In this document: positions 1 to 5,411 of the stretch, one piece after another | Numbering within the stretch: position 1 is the first letter of the stretch | Layout: every line of letters begins with the position of its first letter | Virus record (IMG/VR): IMGVR_UViG_3300044613_001691 | Location: 1-28,102 of that record | Reading direction: 5' to 3' (one strand) | Length of the DNA stretch: 28,102 nt | DNA from: a virus | Made by a program: the position numbers and the translations under genes | Notes under the pieces: generated by a model | Database searches by the model: none | What the model saw: only the letters and a program-made list of their open reading frames with translations | What the model was told of the DNA's origin: nothing

Positions 1-739
1 GGTGCCCCAGGTGAAGCCGACCGGCTCCCGCCTTCTCCATCTCGACGTGCGTCGCCCCGCTGCGGCGGAGGAACTTCGACGTTCCGCCGATGCCGATCGA
101 GTCGATCAGCACACGCATCCACCGCATCGCCATCCGGCGACCGCAGGCCCAGCCGAGAATCCGCCCGTCGGGTGATTTCGCGAGCATCGCGTCGATCGCC
201 GTCAGGCACGCCGGGGTGAGCGGTCGCGTGAGCGGGTCGCCCGTCTTCGACTGCACCCACGCAAGGGCATCGTCGCGGAGGTTGTCGCGCGTGAACGCCA
301 TGCAATCGCCGAAGCGGCTGCCCGTCTCGTAGCAGACGAGCACCCAGCAACGAAGGAAGAGCCCGAGATCCGCACCGCTGCGGAGCCGCTTGCCGTCGTG
401 TGCCTTCGTCGCCTCGAGCAGCTTCTTCAGTTCTGGCACCGTCCATGCCTTCGTCGGGCGGCGGCGGATCTTGATCCGCAGGATGCCACGCGGGGCGTGA
501 TCGACCACGCCGGCGTCGTACGCCCAACGCCAGAGTGAGAGCAGGATCGTGCGTTCGCTCCTGGCCGTCGTGCTCTCCACGATCTCCGCCCGGGCTCGGA
601 GGTGCCGGTTCAGATCGTCAGCCGTGACGAGCCCCGCACGCGAGGCCACCTTCGCGACATTGCGTTCATAGGTAACTGAGACGCGACGCTGGGCGAGATA
701 GAGCGGCGCGAGGTCGGAAAATGTTTTCGGTGTTTTCAT
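1..739 (-). CDS. Tyrosine recombinase (phage integrase), C-terminus cut by window edge
   Basis: The frame is open from an ATG at 739 to the left edge (246 codons). Residues ~1-90 look like an SAM-like core-binding domain and ~95 onward like the catalytic domain. Visible box residues are Arg142 in ETGSRFGD, Lys165 in QSKTGDP, the LRRSGATH block with Arg225, and HLGH ending at 246. The position before LRR usually held by His is Lys here (KFLRR). The nucleophilic Tyr would lie beyond the edge. GGAGGGGAG lies about 10 nt before the ATG, inside the end of the upstream gene 4 nt away, so it is the last visible gene of the early operon. It would catalyse site-specific integration or excision. It is clearly different in sequence from the recombinase at 5412-6308. 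Confidence 0.93.
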   Translation of the reverse strand, partial: MKTPKTFSDLAPLYLAQRRVSVTYERNVAKVASRAGLVTADDLNRHLRARAEIVESTTARSERTILLSLWRWAYDAGVVDHAPRGILRIKIRRRPTKAWTVPELKKLLEATKAHDGKRLRSGADLGLFLRCWVLVCYETGSRFGDCMAFTRDNLRDDALAWVQSKTGDPLTRPLTPACLTAIDAMLAKSPDGRILGWACGRRMAMRWMRVLIDSIGIGGTSKFLRRSGATHVEMEKAGAGRLHLGH

Positions 740-743
740 CGTG

Positions 744-1109
744 CTACCACTCCCCTCCGAAACGCGCCCTCATCCTGTCGATGTATTCGTCTTCCCGCCC
801 CGCCTTGAACGCCGCTCTGGCTGCCGCGTTCCCGGGCCGCAGGAAGTCGCCGCCCGCGGGTGGAGTCCAATCGTCGGCGTAGTAGATCGACGTAATCTTC
901 GCCCCGCTGGCGTAGACGCGAGTGCGGAAGGTCTTGCCGTCGCGCGTCTCGCTCGTGTCACTGACGAGGTCGCTCACCGCCGCGGGAGGCGGCGTCTCGA
1001 GCACCTTCGCAATGTCGGGCTCGAACGTCGCCCGGTCGGCAGCCTCGCGAGCCACTCGCTCGCGGAACTCTTCGATCGACTCGAAGTCTCTTCGGAATGT
1101 GTCTTTCAT
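744..1109 (-). CDS. Hypothetical protein, 121 aa
   Basis: A 121-residue, charged, soluble protein starting MKDTFRRDFESIEEF. I do not recognise a family. The first ~35 residues look helical and acidic/basic; the C-terminal part (AAFKAGREDEYIDRMRARF) is also helical. There is no signal peptide or membrane segment. AGGAGGTGA sits about 6 nt before the ATG. The ATG overlaps the stop of the preceding small gene as ATGA, and its own stop is 4 nt before the recombinase, which supports translation as part of one early transcript. Confidence 0.7.
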   Translation of the reverse strand: MKDTFRRDFESIEEFRERVAREAADRATFEPDIAKVLETPPPAAVSDLVSDTSETRDGKTFRTRVYASGAKITSIYYADDWTPPAGGDFLRPGNAAARAAFKAGREDEYIDRMRARFGGEW

Positions 1110-1312
1110 CTCTCACCTCCTTGTGTATTGGCCCCGTGAGGTGGGGCATCCCGCGAAGTCAGCCGGCGGCTGGAGGCTTGGGTTGCCGACCCTTCGCTGC
1201 GGTGGTGGTTTTCGGTACTCCCGCTGACCGTCCGCTTCGCCGCGATGATCGGCGAGTCTGGCCCTGCGGCTGGGCCTTCTGTTTCAGTCCCTTCCATCCA
1301 ACGTCGTGCCAT
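1106..1312 (-). CDS. Hypothetical small protein, 68 aa
   Basis: A short hydrophilic protein starting MARRWMEGTETEG, rich in Ser, Arg and Gly, without a recognisable domain. Support comes from its signals: AGGAGA about 7 nt before the ATG, and a TGA that overlaps the next gene's ATG as ATGA. It begins 25 nt after the HNH stop. Its low-complexity composition makes it the least certain gene of this operon. It may serve mainly to couple translation to the 121-aa gene. Confidence 0.5.
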   Translation of the reverse strand: MARRWMEGTETEGPAAGPDSPIIAAKRTVSGSTENHHRSEGSATQASSRRLTSRDAPPHGANTQGGER

Positions 1313-1337
1313 GCCATTGGGTCTCTCCTGTTGTGGG

Positions 1338-1766
1338 TCACGAGCGTTTGGTTATGTACTTGCCGTGTTCCATCAAGTGATGCACTCGGCACAGCCAACG
1401 AACCTCTAGAGGTCGCGAATAGTCATCGTGGTGTGCATCAACAGTGCCACAACCGCATACCTCACACACGCCCCTGGCCAGCTTCCCGCTGCGAACTGCC
1501 CTTGCCACTGCGGCATGCGCCGCATCCTTGTGCGGGTTAGCCTTCCTGTATGACACCATTCGCGCTGCGCGAGTTAGTTGTCTGCTTGGATCGTGAAAGC
1601 GCTTCCTGTCATAGTCGCGGTAATAATCAAGCCGTTGCCGCCTGTTGTTCCTAGCGTCAGCACAGCAGCACTGCTTGCACTTGTTCAGCCTTCCATCTGC
1701 CATGTTCGGGTGCTTGTAGAAGCAGTCGAGTGGCAGCAGGGCAGAACACTTGATGCAGTTCTTCAT
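1338..1766 (-). CDS. HNH endonuclease, 142 aa
   Basis: Begins with a zinc-binding module (CIKC near residues 4-7, a second Cys pair in CKQCC near 30-34, with HPNMADGRLNKC between). It ends in an HNH/treble-clef domain with CEVCG, AHHDDYSRPLEVRWLC and a final VHH. This is a common free-standing phage HNH architecture; such proteins nick or cut DNA and are often mobile. The start was set at the ATG at 1766 because family members begin M-K-x-C-x-x-C and GGAG lies about 9 nt upstream; the longer frame to 1820 lacks a site. It starts 2 nt after the stop of the DUF669-like gene. It looks less GC-biased than its neighbours, consistent with independent acquisition. Confidence 0.88.
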   Translation of the reverse strand: MKNCIKCSALLPLDCFYKHPNMADGRLNKCKQCCCADARNNRRQRLDYYRDYDRKRFHDPSRQLTRAARMVSYRKANPHKDAAHAAVARAVRSGKLARGVCEVCGCGTVDAHHDDYSRPLEVRWLCRVHHLMEHGKYITKRS

Positions 1767-1768
1767 GG

Positions 1769-2308
1769 CTACGCTCCGAAAACAGAAGACACGGCAGATG
1801 CGATGAACGGCACGATCCACAGGAACGGGATGTCGTCATCCGGCGTGGTCGCGAGCACCGCCCGCCTGGTCGCGGCCGTCGGGCTCGCCGCTCGTGCCGC
1901 CTTCGGCGTGGCGACCGCTGGCACGTACTTCTTCACGACCGCACTCACCTTGCCGACCTTGCTGGTGTAGTGCGTGATCTCGACCGTCACCTTCTGGCCC
2001 ACGAGCTCGTCGGGCACGAGGTCGAGAGCGTCACCCGCCGGCACGATCGCGAGGGCTGCGGCGAACTGCCGAGCCCGCCACGCGAGGTGCTGCGGGATGT
2101 CGTCGAACACGAACTTGTGCCCGCCGTCGGTGCCCAGGCGGAGCTTGAGACAAAGCCCTTCCGGGTTTTCGTCGCTCCGCTTGTATTCGTTCGGGCCTTC
2201 CTCGGCATGAACGATCGTCAGCACGTGCGTTCCCGGCGGCACGAGCGGACGGTCGACCGTCTCGACCGGGGCGGGGGCGTTGTCGTCTTGGGTCATATCG
2301 AATCGCAT
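1769..2308 (-). CDS. Probable DUF669-like recombination/ssDNA-associated protein with SSB-type acidic tip
   Basis: A 179-aa protein. Residues ~25-130 form a beta-rich domain (THVLTIVHAEEG, LRLGTDGGHKFVFDD, VGQKVTVEITHY, GKVSAVVKKYVP) that resembles DUF669-type proteins found beside phage Sak4-like ATPases. A low-complexity Ala/Thr linker (~131-155) leads to DDDIPF at 157-162, the same hexapeptide that ends E. coli SSB, followed here by a hydrophobic 17-residue extension. TAGGAGA precedes the ATG. It lies 28 nt downstream of the Sak4-like gene, which fits a partner in single-strand annealing or replication. The family call is from recalled resemblance; the acidic tip is read directly. Confidence 0.7.
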   Translation of the reverse strand: MRFDMTQDDNAPAPVETVDRPLVPPGTHVLTIVHAEEGPNEYKRSDENPEGLCLKLRLGTDGGHKFVFDDIPQHLAWRARQFAAALAIVPAGDALDLVPDELVGQKVTVEITHYTSKVGKVSAVVKKYVPAVATPKAARAASPTAATRRAVLATTPDDDIPFLWIVPFIASAVSSVFGA

Positions 2309-2336
2309 GGGTCTTTCTCCTAGGGGTGTGGTGGGT

Positions 2337-3275
2337 CTACTTGTCGGACACTGCCGCCGGCTCGATCTCGTCGTGGCGGGCGTTCACTTCGTCGGTGAGC
2401 GCCGACCACTCGTCGCCCGTGATCTTGTCCTCCGAGACAAGGGCATCGAGGCGGTCGGTGATCGCGCCCAACTTCTTCACGGTGGTCGCCGCCGCGATCG
2501 TCTCGCGGATCTTCTCGACGAGCGGTGGCGTCCCCTGTGCCGCCGTCGCGGCTTTTGCACGTGCTGCCGGCAGCACGACAGGGGACGCGGTCCCGCCCGA
2601 CAGCCACTCGGCAAGTCGCTTGCCGGTGTCTGCGGTGATCGGCTTGGGATCGCCGGCGAAGAGCCCGGTCCGATCCTTGCTCACCGTGGCGTAGTGCCCG
2701 TCGTGGATGATGTCGAGAACGCAAGTGAACTCGAACTCCAGCCCGTCACGGGCTTCGAGCTTCATCCCGAGCTTCGCCACCTTCTTCTTCCCGTGGTCAT
2801 CCACCTGGGCCGTCTCGGTCTTCGAGCGGCCGCAGCAGATGACGTGGGCCGACGAGCGCAGGAGCTTGTCCACAAACGCCCGCCATCGCGGCGTGATGAC
2901 GCTGAACGCCGACCACGTGTTGCCGCGGAACTGAGCCTTGGCAACGTCCTCGAGGATCTCCAGGCAACCGCCCGGGCCGCTCCAGCAATGCGTCACCGAA
3001 TCGACGATGATGATCTCGTAGCCCGCCTGCTCCGCAGCGGTGATCGCCTCGATGTACGCTTCGGGCGAAAACGGCGGGCGAAGGTCGAGCACGTCGAAGT
3101 CGTGGAGGTGATCGTAGAGATCGGAAGATCCTTCCTCGGTGTCGATCACCACGCACTTTCCGGCGATGCCTTTCGCAATCTGCAGGGCACCCCAAGTCTT
3201 GCCCGAGCCCGATGGCCCGGTGAGCAGAAGCCGCAGTTTCGTGGCACTGCGACGGGCCTTGCGAATCTGAACCAT
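2337..3275 (-). CDS. Sak4-like RecA-fold ATPase (phage recombination protein)
   Basis: A 312-aa P-loop ATPase. Walker A is GPSGSGKT at residues 20-27 and Walker B is IIIVDSVTH near 88-96. Further conserved-looking stretches are VVIDTEEGSSDLYDH and the polar CCGRSKTE. Sak4-like proteins are RecA-core ATPases that assist single-strand annealing in phage recombination and usually sit near a ssDNA-binding protein, as here. The C-terminal ~60 residues are helical and may be a separate interaction domain. The start at 3275 is chosen because AAAGGGA precedes it and because the P-loop domain starts right after; an in-frame extension to 3344 has no site. A general AAA_24-type ATPase is the alternative label. 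Confidence 0.85.
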   Translation of the reverse strand: MVQIRKARRSATKLRLLLTGPSGSGKTWGALQIAKGIAGKCVVIDTEEGSSDLYDHLHDFDVLDLRPPFSPEAYIEAITAAEQAGYEIIIVDSVTHCWSGPGGCLEILEDVAKAQFRGNTWSAFSVITPRWRAFVDKLLRSSAHVICCGRSKTETAQVDDHGKKKVAKLGMKLEARDGLEFEFTCVLDIIHDGHYATVSKDRTGLFAGDPKPITADTGKRLAEWLSGGTASPVVLPAARAKAATAAQGTPPLVEKIRETIAAATTVKKLGAITDRLDALVSEDKITGDEWSALTDEVNARHDEIEPAAVSDK

Positions 3276-3388
3276 GTGAATCCCTTTCGTTTTCTGTCGT
3301 TCCGTTCTGGAAAAGCCGCTTCCCGATCCATCAGTCCGCGGCACGATGCGTCCTTGCGTTCGGCGGCTCCGCCGCCTCTCCTGTTGAG
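3276..3388 (-). other. Intergenic leader of the Sak4-like gene
   Basis: No gene is visible in these 113 bases. A GC-rich inverted repeat (CGGCG, 4-nt loop, CGCCG) lies near 3364-3377 but has no following T-run. A block at about 3309-3334 loosely resembles the repeated AAAAGC...GCTT...CATCAG module of 3786-3812. No convincing -35/-10 pair is seen. Confidence 0.4.
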
Positions 3389-3673
3389 TTAGAAGGGCCG
3401 GAAACTGTCGATGTGTGCGGCGATCACTTCCTGCCCGCCACCGATCAAGTGGCAGCGGACGAGGTAAAAGTCACCGTCTTGGGCCTCGATCACGTAGCCG
3501 CGGCGGGGCTCGCCGAGTTCGTCAGTGAACTCCACGTAGTCGCCGACCGCGTGGGTGTCGATGAGGCGACCGGCTCGCATGGTGGTCGTGGGCGGCGTCA
3601 GCGGGCGGCCGTAGAAGTCATTCATCGCCGCGGCGGCGGCGGCGTACTCAGCGGCGTGGGGATCAGCGATCAT
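3389..3673 (-). CDS. Hypothetical early protein, 94 aa, possible small beta-barrel
   Basis: Starts MIADPHAAEY, followed by an Ala-rich helix. The C-terminal half (VGDYVEFTDELG, RRGYVIEAQDGDFYLVRC, GGGQEVIAAHID) alternates like an SH3/KOW-type small beta-barrel, but I do not recognise a family. The start at 3673 follows AAAAGGA by about 9 nt; the longer frame to 3757 would run through a good promoter at 3730-3757. It has its own promoter and sits before the Sak4-like gene, so it is a likely early gene. Confidence 0.7.
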   Translation of the reverse strand: MIADPHAAEYAAAAAAMNDFYGRPLTPPTTTMRAGRLIDTHAVGDYVEFTDELGEPRRGYVIEAQDGDFYLVRCHLIGGGQEVIAAHIDSFRPF

Positions 3674-3729
3674 CGTTTCGATTCCTTTTCGAGTGATGGG
3701 GAACAAAGGTTCAGGCGTTGAGGGGCGGT

Positions 3730-3757
3730 AATGTATCGGGAGTGCGGGGGGTGTCAA
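3730..3757 (-). promoter_or_regulatory. Sigma70-type promoter for the 94-aa early gene
   Basis: On the minus strand TTGACA (3757-3752), a 16-nt spacer and TACATT (3735-3730) match a sigma70 promoter. Transcription would start near 3723, about 50 nt before the ATG at 3673. It shares the TTGAC-16-TAC layout with the promoters at 4832-4859 and 5237-5264. Confidence 0.6.
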
Positions 3758-3785
3758 GCATTTCCAGCAAGAAAATTTGACGCTT

Positions 3786-3801
3786 GAAAAGCAGGCTTTT
3801 C
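3786..3801. repeat. Perfect 7-bp inverted repeat in early leader
   Basis: GAAAAGC, AG, GCTTTTC. A possible protein-binding palindrome or small hairpin. The right half with flank (CAGGCTTTTCGC at 3792-3803, then ATCAG at 3808-3812) recurs at 4885-4896 with ATCAG at 4902-4906, next to the second copy of the promoter repeat. Confidence 0.55.
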
Positions 3802-3832
3802 GCTCGCATCAGTGGCGGCAACGCAACATAAG

Positions 3833-3857
3833 GTAGCAGTATCGCAACTATTGTCAA
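3833..3857. repeat. Promoter/operator repeat module, copy 1
   Basis: GTAGCAGTATCGCAACTA, two variable bases, then GTCAA; 23 of 25 positions equal copy 2 at 4835-4859. On the minus strand it contains TTGACA (3857-3852) with a poor -10 (TACCTT, 3835-3830), so it may be mainly an operator. An extra CGCAAC lies just beside it at 3822-3827. It overlaps the stop of the 47-aa gene. Confidence 0.7.
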
Positions 3858-3997
3858 CCAAAAATCTGCGCGGCGAGGCGGATGCTCCAGTCGATGCCGG
3901 CCGCGATGTTCTGTGCGAGTTCCGAGTCGGTGCCGAGCTCCTGGCCGACACGAACCCAGATGAGCGTCTCGAGCAGGCGGTTCCATACGCGTTTCAT
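3854..3997 (-). CDS. Small hypothetical protein, 47 aa
   Basis: A 47-residue frame starting MKRVWNRLLETLIWVRVG and ending AAQIFG. The only strong signal is translational: GGAGGGAC lies about 8 nt before the ATG, directly after the stop of the Prim-Pol gene (19 nt gap). The peptide is amphipathic with an N-terminal Trp-rich helix; I recognise no family. Its stop lies within the operator repeat. Confidence 0.6.
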   Translation of the reverse strand: MKRVWNRLLETLIWVRVGQELGTDSELAQNIAAGIDWSIRLAAQIFG

Positions 3998-4015
3998 TGA
4001 CAGTCCCTCCATGAG

Positions 4016-4504
4016 TTAGGCGATGCCGAGAGCGGGCAGGGTGATCGTGGCAGGGCCGATCTGCTGCGGGCTCACGAGCCACGTGTAGGCTCGCCCGCTG
4101 GGGTGAAGGCTGGGCGGCAGCACGCTCTGGGCAGGCTTGCCACCGATGCGAATTTCGGCTCCGCCGATTTTCTTCCAGCCCCACGGCGGCAGCGGACCTT
4201 CTAGGCGAAACAGCCGGTGCTCGCCGCGACCGCTGGCCCAGGTCGGCGTCTCAATGTCGAGGAGCCCAAGGCGGGCGAGGTGGTCGCGGCCCGCCTCATC
4301 GTCATACTCCACGTCGATGATGTTCGACGAGCCGCAGAGCAGCCCGATGTTGTAGCCCTCGTGCAGCCAACCAGCGATCACGTCGGCGATCGTGGTGGCG
4401 AGTGTGTTCCAAGCGTTGCCGAGCGGTCGCTTGTCGTGCTTGGCAACCCGCACCACGGCCGCGCCGTGCTCAAGCAGTGCCAACATGTCGTGATCCAGAG
4501 TCAT
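4016..4504 (-). CDS. Stand-alone primase-polymerase (Prim-Pol) domain protein, 162 aa
   Basis: Matches the N-terminal half of bifunctional DNA primase/polymerase proteins (PF09250 type). Seen in order: NIGLLCG then IIDVEYDDEAG with the acidic metal-binding residues near 64-70, SGRGEHRLFR (91-100), and a third block IRIGGKPAQSVLPPSLHPSG (119-138). Full phage primases of this type usually carry a helicase or extra domain and exceed 250 aa, so this is a minimal version with no attached helicase. AGGAG about 8 nt before the ATG at 4504 sets the start; the frame could extend to 4570 but lacks a site. It would synthesise primers or short DNA in the early module. Confidence 0.82.
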   Translation of the reverse strand: MTLDHDMLALLEHGAAVVRVAKHDKRPLGNAWNTLATTIADVIAGWLHEGYNIGLLCGSSNIIDVEYDDEAGRDHLARLGLLDIETPTWASGRGEHRLFRLEGPLPPWGWKKIGGAEIRIGGKPAQSVLPPSLHPSGRAYTWLVSPQQIGPATITLPALGIA

Positions 4505-4582
4505 GGTCGAATCTCCTGTGTGTGAAAGTGCCACCCGTTTCGCGGCTGTCGGCTGGCCGGGTGGCCCCACCGTGATCGGTTG

Positions 4583-4780
4583 TCAGGCTGCGGCTTCGAG
4601 GGCTTGGCAGAGGGCGATGAACTTGCCCGACTGCATGCGGGCTTCGGCGATCTTCATGCAGGCGAAGAACACCGTGTCGGCTTCGGGGCGGAAGTCGTTC
4701 ATCAGTCCGCACATCACCTCGGTGATCTGCTCGTCGGTCATGGCTTCGATGCGGGCGGTGAGGGTTGCGGTGGCGTTCAT
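4583..4780 (-). CDS. Hypothetical early protein, 65 aa
   Basis: Starts MNATATLTARIEAMTDEQIT and is almost wholly helical, with no known motif. The start is supported by GGGAGA about 8 nt upstream and by a promoter at 4832-4859 giving a leader of about 45 nt; the in-frame extension to 4849 would begin inside that promoter. It is the first gene of the transcript that continues into the Prim-Pol gene 78 nt downstream. Confidence 0.7.
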   Translation of the reverse strand: MNATATLTARIEAMTDEQITEVMCGLMNDFRPEADTVFFACMKIAEARMQSGKFIALCQALEAAA

Positions 4781-4831
4781 CGTTTCGTCTCCCGGTTCGC
4801 GGCTGCGAGTCTCAATCGCTCGCACACCCAC

Positions 4832-4859
4832 ATAGTAGCAGTATCGCAACTACGGTCAA
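4832..4859 (-). promoter_or_regulatory. Promoter with operator repeat (copy 2)
   Basis: On the minus strand TTGACC (4859-4854), a 16-nt spacer and TACTAT (4837-4832). The spacer holds the 18-bp repeat GTAGCAGTATCGCAACTA (4835-4852, plus strand) shared exactly with 3833-3850. A regulator binding this repeat would cover the -10/-35 region. Expected start is near 4825, before the 65-aa gene. Confidence 0.65.
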
Positions 4860-4863
4860 GGGG

Positions 4864-4906
4864 ACTTGAAAGATTTTCTAGAAACAGGCTTTTCGCCCGA
4901 GAATCA
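4864..4906. repeat. Second copy of the CAGGCTTTTCGC...ATCAG module
   Basis: CTTGAAA at 4865-4871, CAGGCTTTTCGC at 4885-4896 and ATCAG at 4902-4906 repeat elements of 3783-3812. Here they lie on the opposite side of the promoter repeat from copy 1, as if the two modules had been shuffled. The last three bases contain the stop of the helix-turn-helix gene. Confidence 0.5.
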
Positions 4907-5230
4907 GCGGCTTTTCTTCCGCTTGGCGGCAGGCCGCTTTTTGGCCGCCGGTGCCTTCCTGGCTGCCCTGGCAGGGGCGTGGATCGCCGCCCTGGTCGAG
5001 AGCTTCTCTCTGAGGGCTTGAGCCGACGCCACGCTCACCATCCACGCGCGACCGTTGACGAGCCAGCCCTCCAGCCGCCCGCCTGTCGTGCGGTCGGAAG
5101 TGGGCTTCTTCTTCTCGTCGCGAGGAAGGTGCTCGAGTAGATCGCGCCGGATGTACTGCTCGCTGCAGCCGGCGATTTTCGCCGCCTTCGGCACCGATAC
5201 CCACTCGTCTTGAACAGCCATTGCGATCAT
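4904..5230 (-). CDS. Helix-turn-helix DNA-binding protein with basic C-terminal tail
   Basis: A 108-aa protein. Residues ~9-45 (VSVPKAAKIAGCSEQYIRRDL) form a MerR/excisionase-type helix-turn-helix. Residues ~85-108 are Lys/Arg/Ala-rich (RKAPAAKKRPAAKRKKS), like a histone H1 or nucleoid-protein tail that would bind DNA non-specifically. It is transcribed away from the integrase at 5412, so it may be an excisionase or the regulator of the early promoters. The promoter at 5237-5264 places the transcript start close to the ATG at 5230, with no Shine-Dalgarno, so translation may be leaderless. A second ATG at 5221 is the alternative start. Confidence 0.75.
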   Translation of the reverse strand: MIAMAVQDEWVSVPKAAKIAGCSEQYIRRDLLEHLPRDEKKKPTSDRTTGGRLEGWLVNGRAWMVSVASAQALREKLSTRAAIHAPARAARKAPAAKKRPAAKRKKSR

Positions 5231-5236
5231 GCCCCT

Positions 5237-5264
5237 ATCGTAATTGCGAAACCGCAACAGTCAA
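5237..5264 (-). promoter_or_regulatory. Promoter with palindromic operator upstream of the HTH gene
   Basis: On the minus strand TTGACT (5264-5259), a 16-nt spacer and TACGAT (5242-5237). Inside the spacer is a perfect inverted repeat, TTGCG-AAAC-CGCAA (5244-5257). Its CGCAAC half-site is shared with the repeat modules at 3833 and 4835. Candidate autoregulatory operator. Confidence 0.65.
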
Positions 5265-5411
5265 ACCGCTGCCGCCCGCACGAAACACGATTTCTTGCCA
5301 GCCGAATACCGCTCGCCGTAGGATGACTACTGAACGGAATCGGACTGGAGACGATGGGGACTCACGCTTGTACAGTATGGCATGATGCCGACACCAAAAA
5401 CGGAGGCAATC
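5265..5411. other. Divergent intergenic region before the integrase
   Basis: No gene is visible between the helix-turn-helix promoter and the integrase. A weak extended -10-like TGTACAGTAT lies near 5371-5380, but I see no clear -35 for the integrase. An attachment site could lie here or past the left edge; nothing in the bases proves it. Confidence 0.35.

Noticed and set aside
1767-1820. Upstream extension of the HNH gene at 1338-1766
   Set aside because: No Shine-Dalgarno there; family members begin M-K-x-C-x-x-C at 1766.
3364-3377. GC-rich hairpin as a terminator
   Set aside because: Stem of only 5 bp without T-run on either strand.
2280-3392. 370-aa open frame on the plus strand
   Set aside because: It is the complement of the Sak4-like gene, with Arg/Val-rich composition and no ribosome site or domain.
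3711-4184. 157-aa minus-strand frame overlapping the 47-aa and Prim-Pol genes
   Set aside because: No start signal, Arg/Pro/His-rich composition, and it runs through the promoter region.
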